From: a virus
IMG/VR virus record: IMGVR_UViG_3300026488_000013
Span: 103,051 to 167,050 of that record
Direction: 5' to 3' (one strand)
Length of the DNA: 64,000 bases
In this document: positions 46,901 to 55,918 of the stretch, in pieces
Layout of the letters: each line of letters opens with the position of its first letter
Position numbering within the stretch: position 1 is the first letter of the stretch
The notes under the pieces: model-generated
Told to the model about the DNA's origin: nothing
The model's database searches: none
Seen by the model: the letters and a program-made list of their open reading frames with translations, nothing else
Translations under genes and position numbers: made by a program

Positions 46901-48788
46901 TATCATTCGGGTTGATTTTTCTTATTAATTTGGTTAAGTAGTTAATCAAATATTCATTTATTTTTTCTTTAAGTTCGGTTTCTTCACCAGAAGTTTTATC
47001 TTTTAAAATAACCGCATCCTTATTAGCATCATAAATGACCTCTTTATCATCACATTCCAAAACTAGGAATTTTGCACTGCCGATAGGATTAAATCCATAT
47101 AATTTACATCCGTCGATAAATTCTACATTATATTTAATGGGTGCCAGGTATTCCGCAATTTCCTCTGGATGTTCTATTTCTTCGATATTTTTAATCAATT
47201 TAGGATACTTTTGATGAATATAATCTATCAACGAATTAATATCATTGAGAGATAATTTATAGTTCTTAAGATTTAAGGTTACGATAGCATAATATGTTAA
47301 CAATCTTGCTTTATTTTTATCTGTAACGGTAATTGGCTTTAGAAATCTTTGATTAGCTAAAACATAAGTCTTTCCATTCAATTTGAAATATCTTTGGTTA
47401 ATAAGAGCGGGGATTTTTATCTGCAAGTCATATGATTCGCCGGTTTTTTCATTTTCCACAGTTACTGTATATAGCCAAAATCTGTTTAGTTTGTCATCGA
47501 TAAGTTCTCTTTTAATGTTCTTAATTCTTTTCTTAAGAGGAACAGTATCTGGAATATCTTCTAAAGATTTTAGCAGTGTTCTAATATATGTATCTATTCT
47601 TTCGCCAAACTCTTTTTCATGTAGATTTGTAATAGTAGATTTTAAAGATAAAACTTTATCAGGATTATATATTGTTTGAAATCTTTTATCTACGGGTTTG
47701 GGAATTATTTCTTCATAAACGATAATATGCCGGCGCAAAATTTCAAAAATATCCTCGGGAGTTAATTTATCCAAATTAACATTTATTAAATTTAATTTTT
47801 CTTTCAAAATTTCGTTTAATAATTTATAAGATTTTTCCTTATCAATTATTTTAATTTGTTTTTCTTCCACATAGTCTTTTGTCAATTCTTTAATAAAATT
47901 TTCTATTTTGTTGTGTTCCTCAGCATTAATTGTATTTTCAATTTTACTTAAAATATTCACTTTAAACGCTTTTATTAGCGTATTCACTTGTTCGTCTAAT
48001 TCATTGTCGGTTAATATTTTTGCGGCGGTTATGTTTAATTCGTTGATTAACTCTTTAGAATATTTCAAAATGTCTAATAACGAATATTTGTTTACTACAA
48101 ATTTACCATTTACAGAATTAGCAAAGATGCTATATATTGCCCTGCTTGAAAATGGGACAACATAATAAATATTGTTTTCAAAATTATCAATACCTTCCAA
48201 TTCGTAAGATTTGGATTTTATCCAAGGTATGAAACTATTTTTAATAAACTCTAAATCTTTGTCATTGTGAGGATTTATTACCAGTATCGGAACAATATCA
48301 ATAGGAGTGTTTATTTTATTTTCTTTATAAAGTTTGTCAAAATATTCTTTTGCATTTTTTAATTCCTGAATAAATATTTCATACCAAATATCCCAGAATT
48401 TTTCTCTACTCTCTTCATATTTTTTAAATACTGGCGAAAGCTGATAATAAATCGGAAATAAATCAACTATTAGGTTTTTAAAGAATGTTATATTATTAAT
48501 TGCCCTTATGGGTTTTATAAGTTTTAACCATCTGTTAGTTTTGTATTGTGAAACTAACTCTTCATATGTTTGAAGAGTATTTATTTTGACACCATAAATG
48601 TTCTTATTATGAATGGGGACATAAAGTTTATCGAATTGGGTTTTAAGGATATTTAATCTGGGAAGTAGTTCGTATGCTGTAGAATTATATTGAGGAAATA
48701 ATGGAAATAAAATAATTACGGCGGGAGGTTTTACTGTAAGAAGAGATACTTTTTTATTAGGAGAATTTATTTTTCTTATATCTATCAT
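43980..48788 (-). CDS. DNA-directed RNA polymerase beta subunit (phage-encoded, divergent)
   Basis: 1602 codons in one piece, longer than bacterial RpoB (about 1340). Landmarks of the C-terminal half: GESLAPYIQSIDHDRTIKMA (fork-loop region like SPFIQHDDANR), VASGSEFLIPQIVSQRFAIR, a hybrid-binding barrel, PSKGDKFVFRGGNKGV (about 1299; matches GDKMAGRHGNKGV) and IDWIHNPLSNIGRKN (matches the conserved NP-x(n)-S-R-MN stretch). It ends YPRGDTGSKELFRAVMYSLG. The N-terminal half is strongly diverged. GTGAGGT lies before ATG 48788. With the beta-prime pieces at 10.6 and 48.9 kb it makes a phage RNA polymerase, as in phiKZ-type phages. Confidence 0.9.
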   Translation of the reverse strand: MIDIRKINSPNKKVSLLTVKPPAVIILFPLFPQYNSTAYELLPRLNILKTQFDKLYVPIHNKNIYGVKINTLQTYEELVSQYKTNRWLKLIKPIRAINNITFFKNLIVDLFPIYYQLSPVFKKYEESREKFWDIWYEIFIQELKNAKEYFDKLYKENKINTPIDIVPILVINPHNDKDLEFIKNSFIPWIKSKSYELEGIDNFENNIYYVVPFSSRAIYSIFANSVNGKFVVNKYSLLDILKYSKELINELNITAAKILTDNELDEQVNTLIKAFKVNILSKIENTINAEEHNKIENFIKELTKDYVEEKQIKIIDKEKSYKLLNEILKEKLNLINVNLDKLTPEDIFEILRRHIIVYEEIIPKPVDKRFQTIYNPDKVLSLKSTITNLHEKEFGERIDTYIRTLLKSLEDIPDTVPLKKRIKNIKRELIDDKLNRFWLYTVTVENEKTGESYDLQIKIPALINQRYFKLNGKTYVLANQRFLKPITVTDKNKARLLTYYAIVTLNLKNYKLSLNDINSLIDYIHQKYPKLIKNIEEIEHPEEIAEYLAPIKYNVEFIDGCKLYGFNPIGSAKFLVLECDDKEVIYDANKDAVILKDKTSGEETELKEKINEYLINYLTKLIRKINPNDKLSTTSKLPYVEIYLGGFKMPYILFLFGNFGIIKSLEKLGIEYEISDSPDKNAYTTIALSNNKYLNLYPDNIKEEYIVNGIFAVNNLYLDKYKFEEFENNQKIRDEWMDKLFGNGAARINLLFRRYMIDPVTKEILKAEGKSTNYFNILTNELLTALFNSKVYKPTDLRIHRTRLSEVVLHILYKQIAQAKHELEKRALGLKESGKIDEKYMDKYYINPDYVIQQLLLGESLLQYTEPVNPIDELNVSTRITPKGIGGLPNDALSLKHRLIPFEKDPKTGKHVTAHFQNISALDTNEYSNVGSNNQLTWTALISDKYGFFLSKYDLSNIKGYETLGIGESLAPYIQSIDHDRTIKMAQQLRQTIPIENPDIPLVASGSEFLIPQIVSQRFAIRAEKNGVVEDIKEGKYIVVKYEDGTRKIYNIMPRLARIKRGIFMPVKLEPTVKVGDKIEKGQILAASQQLRKGIYAYGKNVSVALFTYRGEVYEDGWAASKDALNSFKHKRYKEVIVIVPPDAIVDKFVYEENTPVKFGDILLKFKYNDTLEEYLEQNGLMPEEKAASVEDIEFMANEQGIFKESDGIAIRSPADGVLKEVRIYINGKAPKTIETVWKRMVNKYKGIIDLAKQINGEDDYSFEDTIDTSMFVKGGHTWKGNEFKGALIMFLIEADREPSKGDKFVFRGGNKGVDTGIIELDEKPISEITKIEIDWIHNPLSNIGRKNANFFKEIQIGKIMYFLNKRVKEMVENNEKTKDIKKLVIDVYSNLVRSIPETDESKKVVKNIIDSVVNIPDEEFRQICKSIKDPKHDPVFIWIAVPFSEIKEEDIRFTMENILNIPFLERIYIPSLKAFTERPIAVGFAYVTILEHMPDIMMGFRSRGKYNIIGQGVKGESKEGEKASQSLDTLTIQALLNRLGDDSEVLKEFLTVQADDHIAKNYVYSYIVNNGKGPETYPRGDTGSKELFRAVMYSLGLDPGI

Positions 48789-48850
48789 TTTTTTAAAAAT
48801 ACCTCACTTGGGTTTGGATTTTGTTGTAGAAAGAATACGAAAGAATAAAA

Positions 48851-49519
48851 TTAATATTTTAAAATAAGCTTTTCAAAAGGCGTCATTTTAAGTGGGACTT
48901 TGTTTACCAATGCTTCTTTCACTGCTAAATTCCCTCTTTCGAATGCCATGCCCAATAACCATGATATTTTTCTAGGTAATTGTGATACCCCGACGAACTC
49001 GCAATTTTTATATTCGCATAATCTACAGGGTTTTGATACGTCATTTTTACATCTAAATACCTGTTGAACCATAACCTCAAAATGAACCAAATCAATAGAG
49101 TAATTTAATAATTCTGCAAGGGCTATGACCATTTGTTCGGGAGTTTTTAGAAATTTTGCATTTCCATCCAAAATGCGGCGGAATGTATTAAAATTAGTAG
49201 AGGAACTCTTAATTTTCTGTTTAATAATAGTTTCGCCGGGTTGATATTCTAAAATTATTTCGGATTTATTTTCATCAATATTAGTCGGTTTTATTAGATT
49301 AATATCGAACATGAAAGGAAGGTTTATTATTTTGTCATCATCTGGAAAATATATTTGAATGATTCCCGGAACTTTATAAAATTCCGAAAATTCCTCTATT
49401 TCATCTTTATAATCTTTTTTATTAAGGATTACTACTGCTCTGCGTTTCGCTTTAATTTCTTCCTTAGATATATCTAAGTAATTTTTAATTTCATCTAATT
49501 TTTTTAATTCCACTGACAT
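48851..49519 (-). CDS. RNA polymerase beta-prime, C-terminal fragment
   Basis: 222 codons. From about residue 140 it reads like the end of beta-prime: SIDLVHFEVMVQQVFRCKND corresponds to the DKHIEVIVRQM helix, and PRKISWLLGMAFERGNLAVKEALV plus TPFEKLILKY to the final AFE-x-T-x-x-L helix and its turn. A CRLCEYKNC cluster inserted between them could bind zinc. The first 130 residues are less clear and may belong to the barrel before it. It lies directly upstream of the beta gene (62 bases) and is likely co-transcribed. This would make beta-prime at least a three-gene subunit. Start ATG 49519 has AGGAAG upstream. Confidence 0.6.
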   Translation of the reverse strand: MSVELKKLDEIKNYLDISKEEIKAKRRAVVILNKKDYKDEIEEFSEFYKVPGIIQIYFPDDDKIINLPFMFDINLIKPTNIDENKSEIILEYQPGETIIKQKIKSSSTNFNTFRRILDGNAKFLKTPEQMVIALAELLNYSIDLVHFEVMVQQVFRCKNDVSKPCRLCEYKNCEFVGVSQLPRKISWLLGMAFERGNLAVKEALVNKVPLKMTPFEKLILKY

Positions 49520-49722
49520 TTTTAAATTCTTCCTGATTTTTTTTATATTTAATATGATTATTTATGGAAATAAATTATTGTTATGGAAAATGGTTGGGCT
49601 TTTTGTGCGTTTTGTGCAGATAATAATTTTTCAATACGGTATAAAAATAATAAAAATAAAAATTATAAAATTATAAAATTAAATATTAATGGAGACACTT
49701 TATTATCTTTTATCTTTTATTT

Positions 49723-50286
49723 TTATTGTTCATCTTTCTTGATTCCAGCATCAAATTTTTTCTCAAGAGATAACATTATTTGTTTAAATTCTTCACTCTG
49801 TTCCATATACTGCATAATTTTAAATACTTTTCTTAAAGTATTTAAATCGTCTAAGACTAACCAAATTGTTCTTTGAACAAAATTGGCAGCGTGAATAGGG
49901 TCTGTAAACAATCCTTTAGAAATAAGTTTAGGATATGAAACCATATACATTAGCCTTATAACTTCCCACGCTGGAACCAAATGGTCATTTTTTATTTGAT
50001 TTTTAATATCTTTCATCACCTTATATAAAGTTATAAAATCTTTTACATTGTAAGTGCGTGCAAATTTAGTTAATGTCCCATCTTTGTTCCAAATTATTTC
50101 CCAAAGTGTGTGATAAATCCTGAAAAACAACTTAGGGTCTATTCCTACCGCTTTTGTAAAATCTGCAATAGAAGATTTGATTGTGAGTGCCTTTGCTTGA
50201 GAAATATCTTGGTTTTCCACACTTTCAACAATAGGATATTCTACAAAACTTTCGTAAAGTAGACTTCTAATTTTATCTAATTGCAT
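49723..50286 (-). CDS. Unknown helical 187-residue protein
   Basis: 187 codons, all helix, with no recognised motif. AAAGGAGGT precedes ATG 50286. It follows the PrsW-like membrane gene by 42 bases and is probably co-transcribed with it. Confidence 0.6.
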   Translation of the reverse strand: MQLDKIRSLLYESFVEYPIVESVENQDISQAKALTIKSSIADFTKAVGIDPKLFFRIYHTLWEIIWNKDGTLTKFARTYNVKDFITLYKVMKDIKNQIKNDHLVPAWEVIRLMYMVSYPKLISKGLFTDPIHAANFVQRTIWLVLDDLNTLRKVFKIMQYMEQSEEFKQIMLSLEKKFDAGIKKDEQ

Positions 50287-50328
50287 TATTAATAAACCTC
50301 CTTTCTTTTTTTAAAAAATTGCAGAAAT

Positions 50329-51534
50329 TTAAAAACTCAATAATTTAGCAAATATATCACCTAATTTAATGATTATATTGGCTAATTTGTCAAAAATAAT
50401 TTTTAGTTTATTTACTACAAAATTGGCAATACTTGCTAAACCTAATACTTCTAATGTCCAAATAATGCTAGCAACAACAGCATCTTTAATTAGGTAGATA
50501 ACGTGGGTGACTCCTGTTAATTGAAATCCAGCGGCTAGTGAACCTAACAAATTGTGAACCATGTGAATGAAAAGGTTTCCCGCTATTATTATTTTTAATT
50601 CATCATCATTTTTTCTAACAGTATGACTTACCACAGCAAATTTCGCTCTGGCAAAATTTATCAAATGAAGCAATAGTGCGGGTATGCGGATTAGGATAGC
50701 CACTATAAAGACTATACCTAAGGGAATAGATATCGTATTTCCTAATACAATAACAAAAGCTATATTGATAATATAACTTACCATTTCATAAACAGGTAAT
50801 TGGATAATACCTTCTAATGACATGTTAGCTTTAGTTGATACATATTTAAAGAACTCTTCTAGTAATGGAGCCACGAAAACAGCTCCGAATAAATTTATAA
50901 CACCACCCAATATTGGATTTATTGATAACCCTATTGTAATTCCTATAGAAAATAAAAATGTGTTAATTAACGCTATAAATCCAATTATAAATCCTAATAA
51001 AATGTATTTAATATACCAAATAGCTAGCTTTTTAATTTTTTCAGTTGTTTCTTTAGTTTTTAAAAAACTCTTAAATCTATAAACAGTTTCCATTATTATC
51101 ATTTTAAATCCAGTAATAACAGACATTTTGCCGGTTACTATTCTTTCAACAATAGGGGTGGGGTCAAAAAATATGCTATCCATCCCCAATGCTGCCAGAA
51201 ATTTCCTCGCTTCGTCTTTATCTATCAATAATTGTTTCAATTTTGCTTTTGTTAATTTCCCATATCCTTCTATTTCGGGAATTTTTCCGTCATTGTATCT
51301 AATTAGTTCTTTGTATATTTTATCAACTTTTTTATCTAACACATTACTTAATTCCCTTTCCACTTTTTTAGTAGTTTTTATATCAATGTCTAACGTTGCG
51401 GCCACAGTATTTTCCAAAATAGTAAAAACTTGATTATTATTTAATTGACCAGCTATTTCTTCAAACAAGTTTTCTAATTCTTTAAAAACTAATTCTAGTT
51501 GTATATTTTCTTGAATTAAAAGAGCTTGTCTCAT
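50329..51534 (-). CDS. Polytopic membrane protein with PrsW-like intramembrane protease motifs
   Basis: 401 codons from ATG 51534 (a TTG 24 bases upstream in frame is an alternative start). The N-terminal 175 residues are soluble and helical; then six or more hydrophobic segments follow. Among them are VAPLLEEFFKY (EExxK), LPVYEMVSYI (Glu), IRIPALLLHLINFARAK (R ... H) and FIHMVHNLLGSL (H ... HN): the order and type of the PrsW/CPBP metal-binding motifs. If active it would cleave within the membrane. No such gene is common in phage lysis cassettes; a scaffold-like or host-takeover role is equally possible. Confidence 0.5.
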   Translation of the reverse strand: MRQALLIQENIQLELVFKELENLFEEIAGQLNNNQVFTILENTVAATLDIDIKTTKKVERELSNVLDKKVDKIYKELIRYNDGKIPEIEGYGKLTKAKLKQLLIDKDEARKFLAALGMDSIFFDPTPIVERIVTGKMSVITGFKMIIMETVYRFKSFLKTKETTEKIKKLAIWYIKYILLGFIIGFIALINTFLFSIGITIGLSINPILGGVINLFGAVFVAPLLEEFFKYVSTKANMSLEGIIQLPVYEMVSYIINIAFVIVLGNTISIPLGIVFIVAILIRIPALLLHLINFARAKFAVVSHTVRKNDDELKIIIAGNLFIHMVHNLLGSLAAGFQLTGVTHVIYLIKDAVVASIIWTLEVLGLASIANFVVNKLKIIFDKLANIIIKLGDIFAKLLSF

Positions 51535-51604
51535 CCGGTTAATAATTTCCCCTATCAACGAATTTATTTTGTAATAGGTTTACAACATTTAAATATTAGC
51601 TCTT

Positions 51605-52177
51605 TTATATCTTAACAACCCCGTCAAATTCTTTTTTCAAATAAGGAGACAATAAAAATATTCGTGGTGTCACTTTATGAGGTTCTATAAAATTTGATAA
51701 AAGCCTAATACCTGCATTTAAGAATGCGGCGTAAACTAATTCGGAACAGAACCATTTTTCAGGATTTTGATAATCAGAGAATGTTGCAAACCCTAAAATC
51801 CCTTTAAAATCATATTTAGATTTTCCAAGCTGATGCTTTAAGAATTCTTCAATTTTCTTTCTTTGTTCATTAGTTATATCAATTGAAAATATTGTAAATT
51901 CAGTCCCAGGTTCATGATTATATCCAAAGTAGTATTCATAAACCCCGCCGCCCGTAATAAACGGCGGTTTTACCGTAAAGTTATACGGCTCGTGCCATGC
52001 TTCAATAACATAGGGATTATGTTTATCAGGTTTTAAAACATACGCAATATGAGTATAGGGAAAATTTTGTTGAAATTTTTTAATTAAATTGGAAATAAAC
52101 CCTTTACCTTTAGATGCCAAAATATATGCTTTTGTAATTTCGTTAGAGGTTTCGACATTATTTTGAGATGTATGCAT
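51605..52177 (-). CDS. YiiX/NlpC-P60-like papain-fold hydrolase
   Basis: 190 codons from ATG 52177; a longer frame to 52297 begins in sequence overlapping the nrdA end and is rejected. Typical permuted NlpC/P60 pattern: ILASKGKGF near the start, FPYTHIAYVL (catalytic His), a beta region, and KWFCSELVYAAFLNAG (catalytic Cys in the F/W-C-S-E-L-V motif). These enzymes cleave peptide or amide bonds, often in cell walls or lipids. No signal peptide. It lies between nrdA and the PrsW-like gene. Confidence 0.75.
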   Translation of the reverse strand: MHTSQNNVETSNEITKAYILASKGKGFISNLIKKFQQNFPYTHIAYVLKPDKHNPYVIEAWHEPYNFTVKPPFITGGGVYEYYFGYNHEPGTEFTIFSIDITNEQRKKIEEFLKHQLGKSKYDFKGILGFATFSDYQNPEKWFCSELVYAAFLNAGIRLLSNFIEPHKVTPRIFLLSPYLKKEFDGVVKI

Positions 52178-52277
52178 TAATTTTTGGAAAGAATAATTAT
52201 AGAAGAAAAATATTAGACAGGATTTTATGGATTGATAATGCAAAAACAAAATATTATCAGAACAAGAAAAAATAAAA

Positions 52278-54767
52278 TTAATTAGCACATGATTCACATT
52301 TACTTTCGCCGCTGATTATCTTATCAGGAAGGATATGCCTTATATAATAAATCGTTTTTATCCCTTTCTTAACACTATTTTTTATTATTTCAATGTATAG
52401 TCTTGTTAACTTTTCAGGAGTATTGAAATAGTTATGATTTATGGTTATTTCAAATGAAATTCCGCTATCAATATATTGTTGAATATGGGCAACCACTTCT
52501 ATCAGGTCAAGGTAATCTTGGATTTCCATAAAATGTCTGGAATATACATCGTATAGAAATTTCCCGTTCTCATAATAATATACGAAGTTAACAAATAATC
52601 CGGTTTTTTGGTCTTCTATTTGAGTTAATGAATACGTTGGTAAAATTCCTGCTGTGGAGTGGGCGACCAAAGATGTAGATGTGTTGGGAGGACAAGTTAA
52701 TAGCAATGTATTTCTTAAACCATATTTGTAAATATTGTTTTTAAGTTTGTTATAATTTTCTTCTCCTATTAAATAAACAATCTTATTTTTATCTTTATCA
52801 ATGCGAAATCTTCCGAATAATAATCCATTTTCCTTAATTTTGGTTGAATGATACATGGGTGGAGCCCCACGTTCCTTTGCCAGCTCAGAGCTTACTAAAT
52901 GTGCCAAAAATCCTATTGTTCCAAATACTTTATCAATTATATATTTGGTATCTATAGAATTACCTTTCCCTCTCCTATTAATCAAATATCCTACGTATTT
53001 ATTATTGTCTAAAGAATATTTTACAAACACATCTCCTAATCCTATAAAACCTAACGTTACAGTTCTGAATAATTTATTATGCTCTCTACTTTCTTTAATA
53101 GGAATATTTTGTATTTCCAATAGGTTGTCCATGTATTCATAAATATGTTTCAAAAATTCTTTAAGCTTATCTATCGTATTTAAATTGTCATTGTCTCCTA
53201 ATGGTAAATACCCTTCTTCATATAATCGGCGTAGATTTATATTTGTTATATTGCATGTATGTATATATCCTAACTCTTCATCTTTAATGCAATAGGGGTC
53301 TTTCGGATTTGTATTTTTAAATGGAGAGAAAGATTCGGTGCATAAGTTTGTCGAGTATATTACTAATTCCTCATTGTATGGTGAATATTTATTTACATTA
53401 TCTTTAAAAGATATATAAGGTAGTCCTTTCCTGTTCCAGTAATAAAATATTTTTTTAAGTATGTCTTTAGGATTGATTTTTATATAATTTTTAACCTTTC
53501 CACTTTCAATGAGTTTTACAATTTCGTTATATCTCCTTTCTTCTTCCTCTCCATATACATCATTTAAATCTAAATCTTTGTATCCAAGGATGTTTGTGAT
53601 TTCATGCAAATCTATCAAATAAAAAGATTTCTTTTGGCTTAAGTATTTAAAGAAATATGTAGGTATTACTACTTGCGGGAATACTTCTGGAGATTTTCGT
53701 GCGGGATTTCCTATATCTAAATCTATTGATTCTAACAGATGAAAAATATCTTTATGCCATATTGGTAGAGATACTGTTACAGCCCCTTTTCTTTTTCCCA
53801 TTTGATTCCAGTTATAAGTTGTTACTTCAAATAATTTTATCCAATCTGATATAGGGTTGGATAAGTTCGGATTTCCTTTTATCCAACTACCGGATGGTCT
53901 TATTTTTCCCAAATATAGACCCACACCTCCAGCATTTCTAGAAATTTGAGCTATTTGAGTTTGAGTATGACAAATAGACTCGGTATTGTCGTTAACGTCT
54001 AATATGAAACAACTCGATATGTTAGGATTTTTCCTTCTCAAATTGAGCAACTGCGGTGTTGCAGGTATTATTAGAAAGTTGATTAAATAATTAAAATGCT
54101 TTTTAACTTTTTCTTTATATTTATTCCATGAACACCCATAATGAATTACACTAGGCAAAAATCCTATTAATGACTGTAAGAAAAACATCTCCTCAATACT
54201 CTCAAGAGGTTTATTGTCATACGTGATTATATATGAATTAATCAATTTCTGAACTTGAACATGGGTTGCGTTCTCGAACAAAATATCTTTATTCTCATTT
54301 AATATTAATTCTTCATATAAATCTTTTGCAATCGTGTAAGGTATTTTCTTAAATCGTTCATCATATAATCCAAGTTCATCAATTAGGTAGCCTATTAAAT
54401 AATCCTTCCAAAATGTTTTAAATTTTTTAAATCTACCTTTTATATCAAATAATGTTCCGCCATATTTATTGCATCTATTAGTTCTTAATTTCTTCCTAAA
54501 ATCAATAAGCATTAACCGTGCCGCAAATTTAGAGTAATCTAATTTATTCTCTTCATTTGCCACTAACGATATAGCCGCATTTATCAAATTTTGTTGAATT
54601 TCCTCAGTAGTCATTTTAGGCTTTAAGTAAATACTAAGTTTTTCTTTATATTTATTTAAGTCGATATTTAAACCCTGTATGCATATTTCGATAACTTTGT
54701 TAATTTTATCTGGATTAAAAGGCTCTACTTTTCCATCCCTTTTAACAACTTCAAAAATATTTAACAT
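52278..54767 (-). CDS. nrdA: Class I ribonucleotide reductase large (catalytic) subunit
   Basis: 829 codons. An ATP-cone opens the protein (VVKRDGKVEPFNPDKI). Core motifs: ISSCFILDV (first redox Cys), RNAGGVGLYLGKIRPSGSWI (active-site loop), STNLCTESFSPF (Asn, Cys, Glu of the radical site) and LLTCPPNTSTSLVAHSTAGI (P-x-x-S-T-S). The end CESCAN carries the CxxC used for re-reduction by thioredoxin or glutaredoxin. It reduces NDPs to dNDPs with the NrdB subunit encoded at 19.5 kb. Start ATG 54767 has AAAGGAGGT fused to AAAACCGTTT, a variant of the palindrome signal. Confidence 0.95.
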   Translation of the reverse strand: MLNIFEVVKRDGKVEPFNPDKINKVIEICIQGLNIDLNKYKEKLSIYLKPKMTTEEIQQNLINAAISLVANEENKLDYSKFAARLMLIDFRKKLRTNRCNKYGGTLFDIKGRFKKFKTFWKDYLIGYLIDELGLYDERFKKIPYTIAKDLYEELILNENKDILFENATHVQVQKLINSYIITYDNKPLESIEEMFFLQSLIGFLPSVIHYGCSWNKYKEKVKKHFNYLINFLIIPATPQLLNLRRKNPNISSCFILDVNDNTESICHTQTQIAQISRNAGGVGLYLGKIRPSGSWIKGNPNLSNPISDWIKLFEVTTYNWNQMGKRKGAVTVSLPIWHKDIFHLLESIDLDIGNPARKSPEVFPQVVIPTYFFKYLSQKKSFYLIDLHEITNILGYKDLDLNDVYGEEEERRYNEIVKLIESGKVKNYIKINPKDILKKIFYYWNRKGLPYISFKDNVNKYSPYNEELVIYSTNLCTESFSPFKNTNPKDPYCIKDEELGYIHTCNITNINLRRLYEEGYLPLGDNDNLNTIDKLKEFLKHIYEYMDNLLEIQNIPIKESREHNKLFRTVTLGFIGLGDVFVKYSLDNNKYVGYLINRRGKGNSIDTKYIIDKVFGTIGFLAHLVSSELAKERGAPPMYHSTKIKENGLLFGRFRIDKDKNKIVYLIGEENYNKLKNNIYKYGLRNTLLLTCPPNTSTSLVAHSTAGILPTYSLTQIEDQKTGLFVNFVYYYENGKFLYDVYSRHFMEIQDYLDLIEVVAHIQQYIDSGISFEITINHNYFNTPEKLTRLYIEIIKNSVKKGIKTIYYIRHILPDKIISGESKCESCAN

Positions 54768-54778
54768 TTTAAGAGAAC

Positions 54779-54798
54779 CTCCTTTAAACGGTTTTTAG
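54779..54798 (-). promoter_or_regulatory. AAAACCGTTT palindrome variant joined to the nrdA ribosome site
   Basis: Coding strand AAAAACCGTTTAAAGGAGG. Same layout as the other AAAACTGTTTT sites, one base changed in the centre. Confidence 0.5.
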
Positions 54799-54922
54799 CT
54801 TCAGAATTTAATATTTCCTTAATTAAAAAAAGGATTTTTATAAAGGCCTTAAATCTACGGAAAACATTTAAATAATCTTTAATTTAAAAAAAGAAAAAAT
54901 GGGAAATAACTTTTTATTTCTA

Positions 54923-55195
54923 TTATTTATCTTCTTTATCATCAGGACAATTTGGGCCTACTGCATTTCCGCAGACCCAACAAACGGGGTCTTTGCAATT
55001 GTTATTTGTTCCGCATATCCAGCACGTCCATCCGGTATTATCTTTATTATGATTCTTTTCATCAATGTTATTAGATTTCTCTATATCATTATATTCGTTA
55101 TTGTTATTATTTTTATTTACGTTTTCAATATTATTTTTATCACTAGTATCATTGGTGTTTCTTCTAAGTAGAGATTTAATAAATTCCAACATCAT
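54923..55195 (-). CDS. Small protein with Asn-rich linker and C-terminal zinc ribbon
   Basis: 90 codons. Residues 15-50 are Asn/Asp/Lys low complexity; residues 55-77 (TGWTCWICGTNNNCKDPVCW, then VCGNAVG) make a RanBP2-like W-x-C-x-x-CG ... C-x-x-CG zinc site; an acidic tail follows. Two adjacent ATGs come after AATATAGATATTGCCGTAGC, the leaderless-type signal. Possibly binds RNA or protein; function unknown. Confidence 0.7.
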   Translation of the reverse strand: MMLEFIKSLLRRNTNDTSDKNNIENVNKNNNNNEYNDIEKSNNIDEKNHNKDNTGWTCWICGTNNNCKDPVCWVCGNAVGPNCPDDKEDK

Positions 55196-55215
55196 GCTAC
55201 GGCAATATCTATATT
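55196..55215 (-). promoter_or_regulatory. Leaderless-type start motif
   Basis: AATATAGATATTGCCGTAGC before ATGATG; no ribosome site. Confidence 0.5.
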
Positions 55216-55273
55216 AAACAATAATAAAAACAAATTAGAAAAGATAAAAAGATAATTTTATTAAGAAATAATC

Positions 55274-55858
55274 TTATTCGGTTTTCCCTAATTCTTTCAG
55301 GAATTTATCAAATTCATCTAATTTATAATTTGCGTTTTCTATTTTTTCTTTTTTTCTTTCATACTTTGTTTTAAATTTTTTACTGTTTTTAATATTATTA
55401 TTTTTGTAATTGGATTTTAGGTCTACTATCTTTACCCTAAACGGCTCGAGATAATATTTATTTATATTTTTTAATTCTGGTGAGTTTTTGGAAGAGAACG
55501 CCCTTATCAACATTTGTTCAAAGCCATAAATTGCCGCAAATTCTGCTATAGGGATTTTTATATTCGAGATTATTACATCTTTATTTAATTTTTTATTGGA
55601 TAATTTTTCCTTCGCTTCATCTAACAATTTATTTAAATATTCCATTTTTTTTATGCTAATATATAAATCTTCCAAATTATAACCTAAACCTTTTTCTAAC
55701 TCTTGTACATTTTTATTATATTCTTTTATATCGACAATTGAATAAAACCTAAGTGCAGACTCTAATATTTCCACTAATCCTTCGCTAACATTATAAATAT
55801 ATCCAGTATGTCCTTCTCTTTTATTTTTGCCAGTTCTGAAGCTGCATTTTTTCTCCAT
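55274..55858 (-). CDS. Unknown basic helical protein
   Basis: 194 codons, Lys-rich and helical, with a coiled-coil-like end (KTKYERKKEKIENANYKLDE). The first residues KKCSFRTGKNKREGHTGYIY are basic. No motif recognised. Start follows ATTACGGATATTGAAGCGTT, the leaderless-type signal, on the same strand as the ParB-like gene's downstream neighbour. Confidence 0.6.
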   Translation of the reverse strand: MEKKCSFRTGKNKREGHTGYIYNVSEGLVEILESALRFYSIVDIKEYNKNVQELEKGLGYNLEDLYISIKKMEYLNKLLDEAKEKLSNKKLNKDVIISNIKIPIAEFAAIYGFEQMLIRAFSSKNSPELKNINKYYLEPFRVKIVDLKSNYKNNNIKNSKKFKTKYERKKEKIENANYKLDEFDKFLKELGKTE

Positions 55859-55878
55859 AACGCTTCAATATCCGTAAT
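55859..55878 (-). promoter_or_regulatory. Leaderless-type start motif
   Basis: ATTACGGATATTGAAGCGTT immediately before ATG. Confidence 0.5.
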
Positions 55879-55918
55879 ATGATAGCAAAATAAAATAGAA
55901 AACGAGCGGGAGAATTTG

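Noticed and set aside
49583-49876. Plus-strand frame of 97 codons starting MENGWAFCAFCADNN after a TTATGGAAATAAATTATTGTT stretch
   Set aside because: The motif spacing is off by one or two bases, the second half is antisense to the gene at 49723-50286 and looks like a shadow frame. Only the first 45 codons are in a gap.
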